Origin: Syntrophaceae bacterium
GTDB lineage: Bacteria > Desulfobacterota > Syntrophia > Syntrophales > UBA2192
Reading direction: 5' to 3'
DNA: 64,000 bases
NCBI GenBank assembly: GCA_013177795.1
Contig: JABLXY010000004.1
Location: 172,001 to 236,000 of the forward strand
A model generated the notes under the pieces. It was not told the origin of the DNA. It made no database searches and saw only the letters and a program-made list of their open reading frames with translations. The position numbers were made by a program, and so were the translations under genes. Positions 36,890 through 44,046 of the stretch are shown piece after piece; the first letter of the stretch is position 1; every line of letters starts with the position of its first letter.

Positions 36890-37389
36890 CAGGATTTCCC
36901 TCCCTGCGGATCGACGATGAACCCGCGGAAGACGCCCTCGGCGTATTCCTTCGGATGCTCCTCGATCCAGCTCGCGGCATCGGGATATCCGAGCTCCCCA
37001 GCCAGCCGGGCGACGACCGGCCGGTCGAGCATGTTGGTCAACCCCGAGAGCCGGACCGCGTCGATGCCCTGCCAAACCAGGGAGGGAATCGGTATCCGGG
37101 CCGATTTGTCGTCCTGCACCTCGGCAAGGCCATGTTTGATCAGGGCATCCAGGAAGGATGCGGCCTTTTCCTCCGACGTATCGCCCCGGACCGTAAGCTC
37201 GACGCCAGACAGCATCTTGGCGTTGCGCAGGACCATGTCGATGTAATCCTCGAGGTCCCGCTGGTCGGAAAAGAGCGTGGCTCCTTTCATGGCCAAGACC
37301 ACGTCGGTCACCGTCGCCCCGGTGAAGATTTCGCCGTCGCCTTCCAGCGGCTGCCCATTGAGGGCGGTGTTTCGAATCAGCACTCTCAT
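36889..37389 (-). CDS. Hypothetical protein with DUF5049-like C-terminus
   Basis: 166 residues, no signal or membrane segment. The C-terminal part, [20 protein letters not shown] then a [19 protein letters not shown] helix, resembles the small phage-associated DUF5049 domain. The N-terminal half ([20 protein letters not shown]) looks beta-rich. It overlaps both the amidoligase stop and the amidotransferase start by a few bases, so it is an integral part of the operon, perhaps the carrier or substrate-presenting protein; this role is a guess. Confidence 0.6.
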   Translation of the reverse strand: MRVLIRNTALNGQPLEGDGEIFTGATVTDVVLAMKGATLFSDQRDLEDYIDMVLRNAKMLSGVELTVRGDTSEEKAASFLDALIKHGLAEVQDDKSARIPIPSLVWQGIDAVRLSGLTNMLDRPVVARLAGELGYPDAASWIEEHPKEYAEGVFRGFIVDPQGGKS

Positions 37390-38375
37390 GACGCGCCTCC
37401 TTGCGTCCCGCCGGTCTCGTCCCCCGAAAATGCCGGAGGCCGGGATTCGATTGCGGATTGCGGATTTTGAATTGCGGATTGGGTACTTTCCGGTTTAGGT
37501 CTGCCTCGCTTGAACGCCGAGTCCCCCGGCAGGGCGGCGATCAAATGCTTGCGCGCGGTCTTGAACTCATCGCCGATGAGCCCCAGGTGGAGCAGGAAGA
37601 CCCGGAAGTCGTACCGGGCGCTCTGCGGGTCGAAGGACCGTTTGCGGCTCGATGCCGCCCGGCCGTTCAGCGCCTTGGCTGCCACGGCCAGGACCAGTTG
37701 GACGTAGGCTTTCACCTTCCCCGCGTGGAGCGTCCCTTCGAACCAACGGAACTCGACCGTGCCCCGGTACCAAACGTTATGCAGGTTCACCCCGTGGTAG
37801 CGGGTGCTGTCATAGTGCTGGGGCTGCCGGTTGTGATAGCCGTACCAAATGTGGTTGAGCTGGTCCCTGGTCCTGGGACGGCGACGCTCGATTTGCGCGA
37901 TGAGATCGTCGCTCACCGGTTTGCTGTAGCTCCGGCGACGGGTCTCGTTCACGCCCAGGGCGGTGAGAATGAGCGCTTCCTGTTTGTAGACGATCTTGGC
38001 GAGGTTCGCGAGGGTCCGGCCGTCGAAGGCCGTGGCGTCGACGTGGACGTGGATGCCGCAGCGTTCGTCCACCTTGGCTCCGCAGGCCCGCAGGGCCCGG
38101 ACGACCTCCTGGAGGACGGGGATGTCCTCGTAGGACAGGACGGGGCTCACCACCTCGGCCCGCAGGTGGATCGGCACATTGATGAGCGAGCCGTCGGATA
38201 CCACTTTCCAGACCCGTCCATGGTTGTCGGTGACTTCCCAGGGGTCGAAGCTGCCCGGGCTGCCGATGTGGCGGACTTGGCCGCCCACCACCGACTGGAT
38301 TGCCTGGGCGACCCGCTCGCGCGTCCGTTTGACTGTCTCGATCTCGATTCCGAAGTTGATCCGGCGTAAGTCCAT
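37386..38375 (-). CDS. Amidoligase family (COOH-NH2 ligase fold) enzyme
   Basis: 329 residues. It matches the putative amidoligase family related to gamma-glutamylcysteine synthetase: [11 protein letters not shown] with metal-binding Glu residues at the start, [32 protein letters not shown], and [20 protein letters not shown] with the catalytic Glu/Arg. Such enzymes use ATP to join a carboxylate to an amine. It is the first gene of the operon followed by DUF5049-like, glutamine amidotransferase and GGCT-like genes, all overlapping. An AAGGAGA site precedes the ATG. The C-terminal tail (about 297-325) encodes a repeat-derived stretch, [10 protein letters not shown], which may be an accretion rather than part of the enzyme. 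Confidence 0.85.
   Translation of the reverse strand: MDLRRINFGIEIETVKRTRERVAQAIQSVVGGQVRHIGSPGSFDPWEVTDNHGRVWKVVSDGSLINVPIHLRAEVVSPVLSYEDIPVLQEVVRALRACGAKVDERCGIHVHVDATAFDGRTLANLAKIVYKQEALILTALGVNETRRRSYSKPVSDDLIAQIERRRPRTRDQLNHIWYGYHNRQPQHYDSTRYHGVNLHNVWYRGTVEFRWFEGTLHAGKVKAYVQLVLAVAAKALNGRAASSRKRSFDPQSARYDFRVFLLHLGLIGDEFKTARKHLIAALPGDSAFKRGRPKPESTQSAIQNPQSAIESRPPAFSGDETGGTQGGAS
37449..37481. repeat. ATCCGCAA repeat inside the amidoligase gene
   Basis: Three copies of TTGCGGAT on the plus strand (ATCCGCAA on minus) at 37451-37458, 37458-37465 and 37472-37479, encoding the [10 protein letters not shown] tail of the amidoligase. Similar strings occur as short interspersed repeats in several bacterial lineages. 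Confidence 0.6.
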
Positions 38376-38585
38376 GGTCTCTCCTTGCGTTCTGTAAGCC
38401 CTTTCCCGGCAAGGGATTGGCTCTTGTGTTCACACACATACAGGCTTCTTTCCGAACAGAAAGCAAGGCGAATTCGACACATAGCCCCTTTGATTCCAAT
38501 GAGTTATGTACATGGAGGCGTAACCTGCGGAAACACGCCGGGATTACTGGGTTGCCAGGGACAGATATTTTTTTGGTTTTAACCC

Positions 38586-38617
38586 TTGACTCTGTAGTAT
38601 AGTACGGACCTTATAAT
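38586..38617 (+). promoter_or_regulatory. MerR-type mer promoter/operator
   Basis: TTGACT (38586-38591) and TATAAT (38612-38617) are separated by 20 bases, the long spacer typical of MerR-controlled promoters, which MerR-Hg(II) underwinds to activate. A dyad CTGTA/TACGG lies in the spacer, close to the classical mer operator. The first gene, merR, starts 26 bases after the -10 box, so merR is autoregulated with the operon. Confidence 0.8.
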
Positions 38618-38642
38618 GTAATCAGAGCGAAAGGAGACCCTG

Positions 38643-39095
38643 ATGGAATCGCTGACAATCGGAAAGGTCGCCCGCCTCGCGGAGATCGGAATCGAAACCG
38701 TTCGGTTCTATGAGCGGGAGGGTCTCATCGAGGAACCTCCTCGCAGGGAATCCGGATACCGGCAATATCCCGAAGAAACCGTCCACCGGCTCCGCTTCAT
38801 AAAGCGAGCGAAGGAACTCGGGTTCACGCTCAGGGAGATCAAAGAGCTACTGGGATTGCGCGTCGATTTGTCGTCGTCGGCCACTTGCAATGCGGTTCGA
38901 AAACTGGCTGAGGAAAAAATCGAGGACGTGCGCGGCAAGATAAGGACCCTACAGAGGATGGAGGCGGTTCTCGCGCGGCTCGTAGGTAGCTGTCGAAATC
39001 GCTCCGTTACCAGCGCGTGTCCCATCCTTGAAGTGCTTCAACAGGACGAAACAAATGAAAGTGAACGGAATAGGTCAGGACAAAGCGACAAGTAA
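38643..39095 (+). CDS. merR: Mercury-responsive MerR regulator
   Basis: 150 residues. The N-terminal winged helix is ESLTIGKVARLAEIGIETVR with the wing RRESGYRQYPEETV. The dimer helix and Hg site carry three cysteines at positions 82, 117 and 126, the same positions as the Hg-binding cysteines of Tn501 MerR, so mercury specificity is well supported. It represses and, with Hg(II), activates the promoter at 38586-38617. Its 3' end overlaps the merT-like gene by 41 bases. Confidence 0.93.
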   Translation: MESLTIGKVARLAEIGIETVRFYEREGLIEEPPRRESGYRQYPEETVHRLRFIKRAKELGFTLREIKELLGLRVDLSSSATCNAVRKLAEEKIEDVRGKIRTLQRMEAVLARLVGSCRNRSVTSACPILEVLQQDETNESERNRSGQSDK

Positions 39096-39741
39096 GGCGG
39101 GGACCATCGCCCAGGCGGGTGCGTTGATATCGGCCGTGCTCGCATCCGCCTGTTGTTGGCTGCCGCTGTTGCTCATCGCGTTCGGAGTATCGGGCGGAAC
39201 GATGGCCGCCAAGTTCGAGGCATCCCGGCCCGTGTTGCTGCCTGTGACCTTCGCCCTGCTCGGCCTGGCGTTCTTCTTCACTTACCGAAAGCCGAAAGTC
39301 GTCGCGGCCGCTGCTTCAGGCGGCGGGGAGTCGTGTGGTTGTCCGCCGGAGCACGCGAAGGGGTTTACGATCAAGAGATTGAACAAGATCATGCTCTGGG
39401 TGGTCACCGTCTTCGTGCTCGCCTTCGCCTTTTTCCCGAATTACGTCGGTTTCCTCTTGGCGGGCAACGGCACGGCTCAAGTCAGGGCAGACACTGAAAG
39501 TGTCGAATGGAGGATGACCATCAAAGGCATGACCTGCCAGGGTTGCGCCGCGCACATCCAGTCGGAGCTAATCAAGGTACCCGGTGTCTCGGAAGCGAAG
39601 GTGGACTACGAGCAGAGCAGCGCGGTGATCACCGCGACACCCGCGGTGAACGAGACGGTCTTGCGGAAGGCGGTCGAGGTCGCGGGCTATTCCGTGTCAT
39701 CGATTGAAAATACCCGCAAGAAACAAGGAGGCATCCAATAA
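39055..39741 (+). CDS. merT: MerT-MerP fusion: mercuric ion transporter with C-terminal HMA domain
   Basis: 228 residues from the ATG at 39055, whose AGGA ribosome site lies inside merR. The MerT part has three hydrophobic segments: the first carries the vicinal Cys pair C33-C34 (SACCWLP), and a cytoplasmic loop holds SCGCPPEH. After the third segment comes a heavy-metal-associated domain with GMTCQGC, equivalent to the usually separate periplasmic MerP. Hg(II) would be captured by the HMA domain and passed through the membrane to MerA. The fusion removes the need for a secreted MerP, and no separate merP is present. It overlaps merA by 1 base. Confidence 0.87.
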   Translation: MKVNGIGQDKATSKAGTIAQAGALISAVLASACCWLPLLLIAFGVSGGTMAAKFEASRPVLLPVTFALLGLAFFFTYRKPKVVAAAASGGGESCGCPPEHAKGFTIKRLNKIMLWVVTVFVLAFAFFPNYVGFLLAGNGTAQVRADTESVEWRMTIKGMTCQGCAAHIQSELIKVPGVSEAKVDYEQSSAVITATPAVNETVLRKAVEVAGYSVSSIENTRKKQGGIQ

Positions 39742-41420
39742 TGGGATCGAGAGAATACCGCTTCATCGTCCGGGGCATGACCTGCGGGCACTGTGCAGAT
39801 ACGGTCAAGAAAGCCGCCGTGAGCGTGGCCGGTGTCGAAAGAGCGGAGGTCGACCTTGAGTCCGGCCTCGCCTTCGTCATCGGAGAAACGGAGTTGGACC
39901 CGCAACAGGTGGTTTCCGCGATAGGTCAAGCGGGATACCGTACAGAGATGGAGAAGTCCGGCACTGAACAGTCGGTTCATGCTCCGCGGTCGGCTCCGGC
40001 TCATATTTCCAAGCCGAATGGCGCGGACGCCGACCTGATCATTGTCGGCGGCGGTTCCGCCGGGTTCGCCGCGGCCATCCGAGGGCATGAGTTGGGCGCG
40101 AAAGTGATCCTGGTCAACGCCGGGGTCATCGGAGGGACGTGCGTCAATGTCGGTTGCGTCCCCTCCAAGACGCTCATCCGGGCAGCGGAAGCCCGTCATC
40201 GGGCGGCGCATATCCGTTTTGTAGGCATTGAATCTTCATCCCATGTTTCGGATTTCGCCGCGATCATCCGGCAGAAGGACGAGTTGGTCGGTTCCCTTCG
40301 CCAGGCGAAATATGTCGATGTCCTGGCCGCTTATGAGAACGTCCGGCTGGTGGAAGGCCGCGCGCGGTTTGTCTCGCGGGATGCGATCACGGTGGACGGC
40401 CGAACGATACGCGCCCCGCGCATCGTCGTCACCACCGGCTCGCGCCCTTGGATACCGCCCATTCCCGGCTTGCGCGAAGTCGAGCTTCTGACCAGCACCA
40501 CGGCCTTCGAACTCGACCGCCTGCCCGAATCGGTGGTCGTCCTTGGCGGACGCTACATCGCGCTGGAATGCGCCCAAATGCTCGCCCGGCTCGGAGCCAA
40601 GGTTACGATCCTCCAGCGGAGCGACCATCTCCTGCCCGATGAAGATGAGGACCTGACCGACGCCCTGGCGGGTTACCTGCGTGAGGACGGTATCGCTGTC
40701 GAGACCTCGGTGCGCATAGAGCGCGTGTCCCATGATCCGGGGCAAGTGACCGTTCAGGCGCGGATCGGCGGCGAAGAAAGAAGCTTCAAAGCGGAACGCA
40801 TTCTCTGCGCCACAGGCAGACGGCCGATCACGGAGGACATGGGGCTGGAAGGCGCTGGTATCGGCCTGGGTGAAGACGGACGCATCGTGGTCGACGATCA
40901 TCTGCGGACATCGGCCGCCGGTGTCTATGCGGCCGGTGACGTGATCGGGGAGCCTGCCTTCGTCTACACGGCGGCCTACGAGGGACGCCTGGCCGCCGAG
41001 AACGCGTTGGACGGCGGCAACCGGAAGCGCGACTACGCCGCACTTCCCTGGGTGATCTTCACCGATCCGCAGGTCGCCGGCGTGGGAATGAACGAGAAGG
41101 AGGCGTTGCGGGCCGGGATCGAGATCGATACGGCCAAGCTCGATCTTTCCAATGTGCCGCGCGCGCTCGCCGCGCGGGATACGCGTGGATTCATCAAACT
41201 CATCAAGCAGCGCGGCGGCGACAAACTTCTGGGCGCGCGTGTCCTGGCCCAGGAGGGGGGCGAGCAGATCATGGAGGCGGCCATGGCGATCCGCTTTGGT
41301 CTCGGCGTGTCGGAGATCGCGGCGATGTTTCATCCGTATCTGACACAGGCCGAGGGGATCAAACTCTGCGCCCAGGCTTTTTCCAAAGACGTGAAGAAGC
41401 TGTCCTGCTGTTCCGCCTGA
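39741..41420 (+). CDS. merA: Mercuric reductase
   Basis: 559 residues. An N-terminal HMA domain (GMTCGHC, C15/C18) is joined to a flavin disulfide reductase. The FAD site is LIIVGGGSAGFAAAIRG, the redox pair C134/C139 is in GGTCVNVGCVPSK, the NADPH site is VVVLGGRYIALECAQ, and the C-terminal Cys pair C556-C557 (LSCCSA) delivers Hg(II) from the partner subunit. These are all MerA hallmarks. It reduces Hg(II) to volatile Hg(0) in the cytoplasm with NADPH. Start overlaps the merT stop. Confidence 0.97.
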   Translation: MGSREYRFIVRGMTCGHCADTVKKAAVSVAGVERAEVDLESGLAFVIGETELDPQQVVSAIGQAGYRTEMEKSGTEQSVHAPRSAPAHISKPNGADADLIIVGGGSAGFAAAIRGHELGAKVILVNAGVIGGTCVNVGCVPSKTLIRAAEARHRAAHIRFVGIESSSHVSDFAAIIRQKDELVGSLRQAKYVDVLAAYENVRLVEGRARFVSRDAITVDGRTIRAPRIVVTTGSRPWIPPIPGLREVELLTSTTAFELDRLPESVVVLGGRYIALECAQMLARLGAKVTILQRSDHLLPDEDEDLTDALAGYLREDGIAVETSVRIERVSHDPGQVTVQARIGGEERSFKAERILCATGRRPITEDMGLEGAGIGLGEDGRIVVDDHLRTSAAGVYAAGDVIGEPAFVYTAAYEGRLAAENALDGGNRKRDYAALPWVIFTDPQVAGVGMNEKEALRAGIEIDTAKLDLSNVPRALAARDTRGFIKLIKQRGGDKLLGARVLAQEGGEQIMEAAMAIRFGLGVSEIAAMFHPYLTQAEGIKLCAQAFSKDVKKLSCCSA

Positions 41421-41443
41421 GACAGCGGGCTGGGAGGTGTCTC

Positions 41444-41797
41444 ATGAATCTACATCTGAAAAAGGTCGGCCTGGCGGGATCACTGTTCACGCTTCTGTGT
41501 TGCCTGGGGTTCGGTCCGCTGATCGCGTTGCTGTCCGCAATCGGGGCGGGTTTTTTGGTCAATGACGTGGTCCTGGCTCCGTTGCTGGTTGTCTTTCTGG
41601 TGATCGGGGGCATCGGCATCGGCGTTACTTACCGGCGTCACAGACTCATCGGCCCGCTGGTGGTCCATATCTCGGGCGCGGTTGCGGTTTTCATGTTCAC
41701 ATTCGTCCTGTTTGTCACGCCTCTCGTCTGGCTGGGCGTCGCCGGACTTATCGCTGCTTCGCTGTGGGATTTCGCCCTCGGCAGGCGGGTTCATTGA
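41444..41797 (+). CDS. MerF/MerC-like mercuric ion transport protein
   Basis: 117 residues with four hydrophobic segments. The first contains the vicinal Cys pair C19-C20 (LFTLLCCLGFGPL) and is followed by GFLVNDVVLAPLLVVF and a short basic loop (TYRRHRL), resembling MerF; the extra two C-terminal segments recall the four-helix MerC. It probably brings Hg(II) to MerA in parallel with the MerT-P fusion. GGGAGGTG precedes the start. Confidence 0.75.
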   Translation: MNLHLKKVGLAGSLFTLLCCLGFGPLIALLSAIGAGFLVNDVVLAPLLVVFLVIGGIGIGVTYRRHRLIGPLVVHISGAVAVFMFTFVLFVTPLVWLGVAGLIAASLWDFALGRRVH

Positions 41798-41849
41798 TTG
41801 AACTGTCCTGAACACATAAGGGGGCAGGACCTATTTGAAGGAGGAATCG

Positions 41850-42101
41850 ATGGAAGATCTGATCTGTTATTGCTTCAATTACACTACGGCGGACATCGAA
41901 CGGGACGTCGTGGAAAATGAAAAATCCACGATCTTGGAGAGAATCCTGCTCGAAAAGAAAAACGGCGGATGCCGGCGCGCCGTCAAGAATCCGAAAGGTC
42001 GTTGATGCCTTGCCGACGTCCGCCAGGTGGTGGACAACGCGATGAGGCGAAACGGGATTACATCAAAAAACATTCATAACGCCCCTTGGGCAAAGGAATG
42101 A
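41850..42101 (+). CDS. CopZ-type [2Fe-2S] metallochaperone-like protein, probable selenoprotein
   Basis: 83 residues if the in-frame TGA at 42003-42005 is read as selenocysteine (U52). The start has a GGAGG site. The visible pattern ICYCFNYTTADIERDV, then C41, then NPKGR-U-C-LADVRQVV matches small iron-sulfur metallochaperones that normally end in NPxGRCCL: the TGA falls exactly on the first of the two adjacent Cys. The frame stays open and family-like for 31 more sense codons (to GAA before TGA at 42099). A SECIS-like hairpin follows at 42018-42035. One other usual ligand position near C41 is Arg. If TGA is a stop instead, the product is a 51-residue fragment. Confidence 0.68.
42018..42035 (+). 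promoter_or_regulatory. Bacterial SECIS-like hairpin
   Basis: GTCCGCC (42018-42024) pairs with GGTGGAC (42029-42035), one pair being G-U, around the loop AGGT. The loop begins 19 bases after the UGA. In the Escherichia coli fdhF SECIS the apical loop AGGUCU begins 17 bases after the UGA, so both loop sequence and distance agree. Confidence 0.6.
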
Positions 42102-42113
42102 GGAGGTATCGCT

Positions 42114-42383
42114 ATGAACAGCAAACGCAGAATCGAGGTTTTCAGCGCGGGATGCCCTGCGTGCGAGGAAACCATCGGCATGATCAATCGCGCAGCTTGT
42201 CCTTCCTGCGAAGTCATAGTGCTGGATATGCACAACTCCCAGGTCGCCAAGCGCGCGGAGGATTTGGGCATCCGTTCCGTTCCGGCGGTGGTGATCGACG
42301 GAAAACTTGCCGGCTGCTGCGCCGGACGCGGACCGGACGAGGCCACGCTTCGCGCCGCCGGGCTGGGTCAGCCGGTCGCTTGA
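42114..42383 (+). CDS. Thioredoxin/glutaredoxin-like small protein of the mer operon
   Basis: 89 residues with a compact thioredoxin-like fold: EVFSAGCPACEETIGMI (C14/C17), CPSCEVIVLD (C29/C32), the cis-Pro motif SVPAVVIDG and a vicinal pair C68-C69 (AGCCAG). Six cysteines in 89 residues suggest metal or thiol exchange, perhaps moving Hg(II) or reducing the neighbouring metallochaperone. It is 12 bases downstream of that gene with its own GGAGGT site, and is the last gene before converging tail genes. Confidence 0.78.
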   Translation: MNSKRRIEVFSAGCPACEETIGMINRAACPSCEVIVLDMHNSQVAKRAEDLGIRSVPAVVIDGKLAGCCAGRGPDEATLRAAGLGQPVA

Positions 42384-42417
42384 CCGTCCTTAATCCCATC
42401 AATACACCGGGACCGAA

Positions 42418-43731
42418 TCAGCTCCGCTTCCAGTCGGTGCCGGTGTGTTTCTCCCACTTTCCGCCGCCCGCGAGGTCGGTGTTGAACCACTCGTCGCCCT
42501 TGGACGGGTTCGGGAGAGCAGCGTCGCGTTCAGCCTGGGTGCCGACGCCCCGGTGGATGGCCTCCCGCGCGGTGAGCCCCTGACCGAGCCGGTCCGGGCC
42601 GAGCAGGTCCCGCCATCCGAGGGCCGGTGCCCGCAGACGGGAAACGAAGGTCCGGTAGGCGGTCGCGTCCTTGGCCGCCCGGTAAAGGAGCAGCGAGCCG
42701 TCGGCGTCCCGGACCAGGCTCGGCGTGTAGCAGCGCTCGAGGAATGGCCCGCTGCCGTTCTTGAACACGGGGTTGATCTCGGACTTGCGCCAGTGGACGC
42801 GATCCCAGGACCAGGCGTAGCCGATTCCGGCGTTTCCCGCGGAGCCCCCGGAGTAGAGCATCCACCATCTCCCGTCGGGAAGCCGCTCGACATGTGCGGC
42901 GGAGACGTAGCCGTTCGCGCCTTCCCAGGGCTGCGGGTCGATCAGGCCGGAGAGGATCGGACCGTTTCCGATCAGTTTCCACTCGACGGCATCATCGGAA
43001 CAGGCCAAGCCGAGGCTGTCGTTGCCGCCGGTCGAGGCGATGAAATACATGGCGTAGCGCCAGGTGAACGGTCTTCCTTCGACCGAGGTGGGCAGCGGGT
43101 TGTACCAGAGAAATGATGGCCCGTAATGGCCGCGGTTCCAGACCTGGACGCTTCCCTCGGTCACCAGGTCACCGGAACACGGGGTATCGCCCGTGAACGC
43201 GGCGGGGGCAACCGACGGATCACAGACCGCTGTGCGCAGACCGGCCATGGCATAGGGCTGGTTGGGAACGTCCGGGTTCCAGTAGAGGATGCGCAGCCGG
43301 TCAGCGGCCTTCAGCGCGCAGACCACGTGATAGCCGTTGGCCGCGATGCCGGTGACTTTTTTCTCAGCGTCCCAGGCAAAGCCGTTGTCGGAGAAAGCGC
43401 AGCTCATGCCCGCTCCGTCGCCATAATATGCGATGAAGTCCCGAACCCGAGTCCCGTCGTGGAAACCATCCACGGCCCGAAGGACCCTGACATAGTAAGC
43501 GCGCCCGGCGGTTAGAGGCAGAACCTGCGGGTAGCGGTGGTCGAACACCACCGGCGGCAGACCATCGGGCGGTTCCGCTCCGGAGGGGACCAGCAGCAGG
43601 CCGAGATCCACAGCGCGGAGTAGGTCCGGGGTCATCGCCTGGACGACGGCGGTCTTTCCGGGTCCAACCGTGCCGGTCAGCCCGGGCAGTTCCAGAATCG
43701 TGTCGGTGTTGCTCTTGATGGTGATGCTCAT
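42418..43731 (-). CDS. Tail fibre protein with glycoside-hydrolase-like beta-propeller
   Basis: 437 residues. The middle (about 95-370) has repeats of beta-propeller type found in GH43/GH32-like domains: FSDNGFAWDA, ACSDDAVEWKL, MLYSGGSAGNAGIGYAWSWD and CYTPSLVRDADGSLLLYRAA. The C-terminus, GTQAERDAALPNPSKGDEWF, is a common tail-fibre ending. It probably binds or trims a surface polysaccharide. Catalytic acids of GH43 were not verified, so it may be binding only. It overlaps the upstream 101-residue gene by 4 bases and is the last gene of the tail operon. Confidence 0.65.
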   Translation of the reverse strand: MSITIKSNTDTILELPGLTGTVGPGKTAVVQAMTPDLLRAVDLGLLLVPSGAEPPDGLPPVVFDHRYPQVLPLTAGRAYYVRVLRAVDGFHDGTRVRDFIAYYGDGAGMSCAFSDNGFAWDAEKKVTGIAANGYHVVCALKAADRLRILYWNPDVPNQPYAMAGLRTAVCDPSVAPAAFTGDTPCSGDLVTEGSVQVWNRGHYGPSFLWYNPLPTSVEGRPFTWRYAMYFIASTGGNDSLGLACSDDAVEWKLIGNGPILSGLIDPQPWEGANGYVSAAHVERLPDGRWWMLYSGGSAGNAGIGYAWSWDRVHWRKSEINPVFKNGSGPFLERCYTPSLVRDADGSLLLYRAAKDATAYRTFVSRLRAPALGWRDLLGPDRLGQGLTAREAIHRGVGTQAERDAALPNPSKGDEWFNTDLAGGGKWEKHTGTDWKRS

Positions 43732-44033
43732 GGTTGGTTCCTCCCGGCCTGCGCCGCAAGCGCCGCGGCGGACAGGTCTTCATGCAGGTATCCGGCGTCC
43801 ATCAGTTCCCGGTTGATCCGCCCGGCTTCGATCTCCTCACGCCGGATGAGGGCCATGAGTTCGGAGAACGCCTCCGCGGCCTCCGGCTCAATACCGTGCA
43901 GTTCCTCGATGCGCCGCATGCGGGCGTCGAGATTGGCGAGCAGATCGAGGGTGTGATCCCGCAGGATGCCCTCGCGTTTTTCCTGTGGTGACGGAATGAA
44001 CTCGGTCAATCCGCCTTGTCTTCGAACGATCAT
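43728..44033 (-). CDS. Small hypothetical tail-cluster protein
   Basis: 101 residues, mainly helical and charged (LANLDARMRRIEELHGIEPE, FSELMALIRREEIEAGRINR), without signal or membrane segment. GGGAT ribosome site. Between two fibre genes and overlapping the next, it could be a fibre assembly chaperone; this is inferred only from position and size. Confidence 0.6.
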   Translation of the reverse strand: MIVRRQGGLTEFIPSPQEKREGILRDHTLDLLANLDARMRRIEELHGIEPEAAEAFSELMALIRREEIEAGRINRELMDAGYLHEDLSAAALAAQAGRNQP

Positions 44034-44046
44034 GACATCCCTCCGA

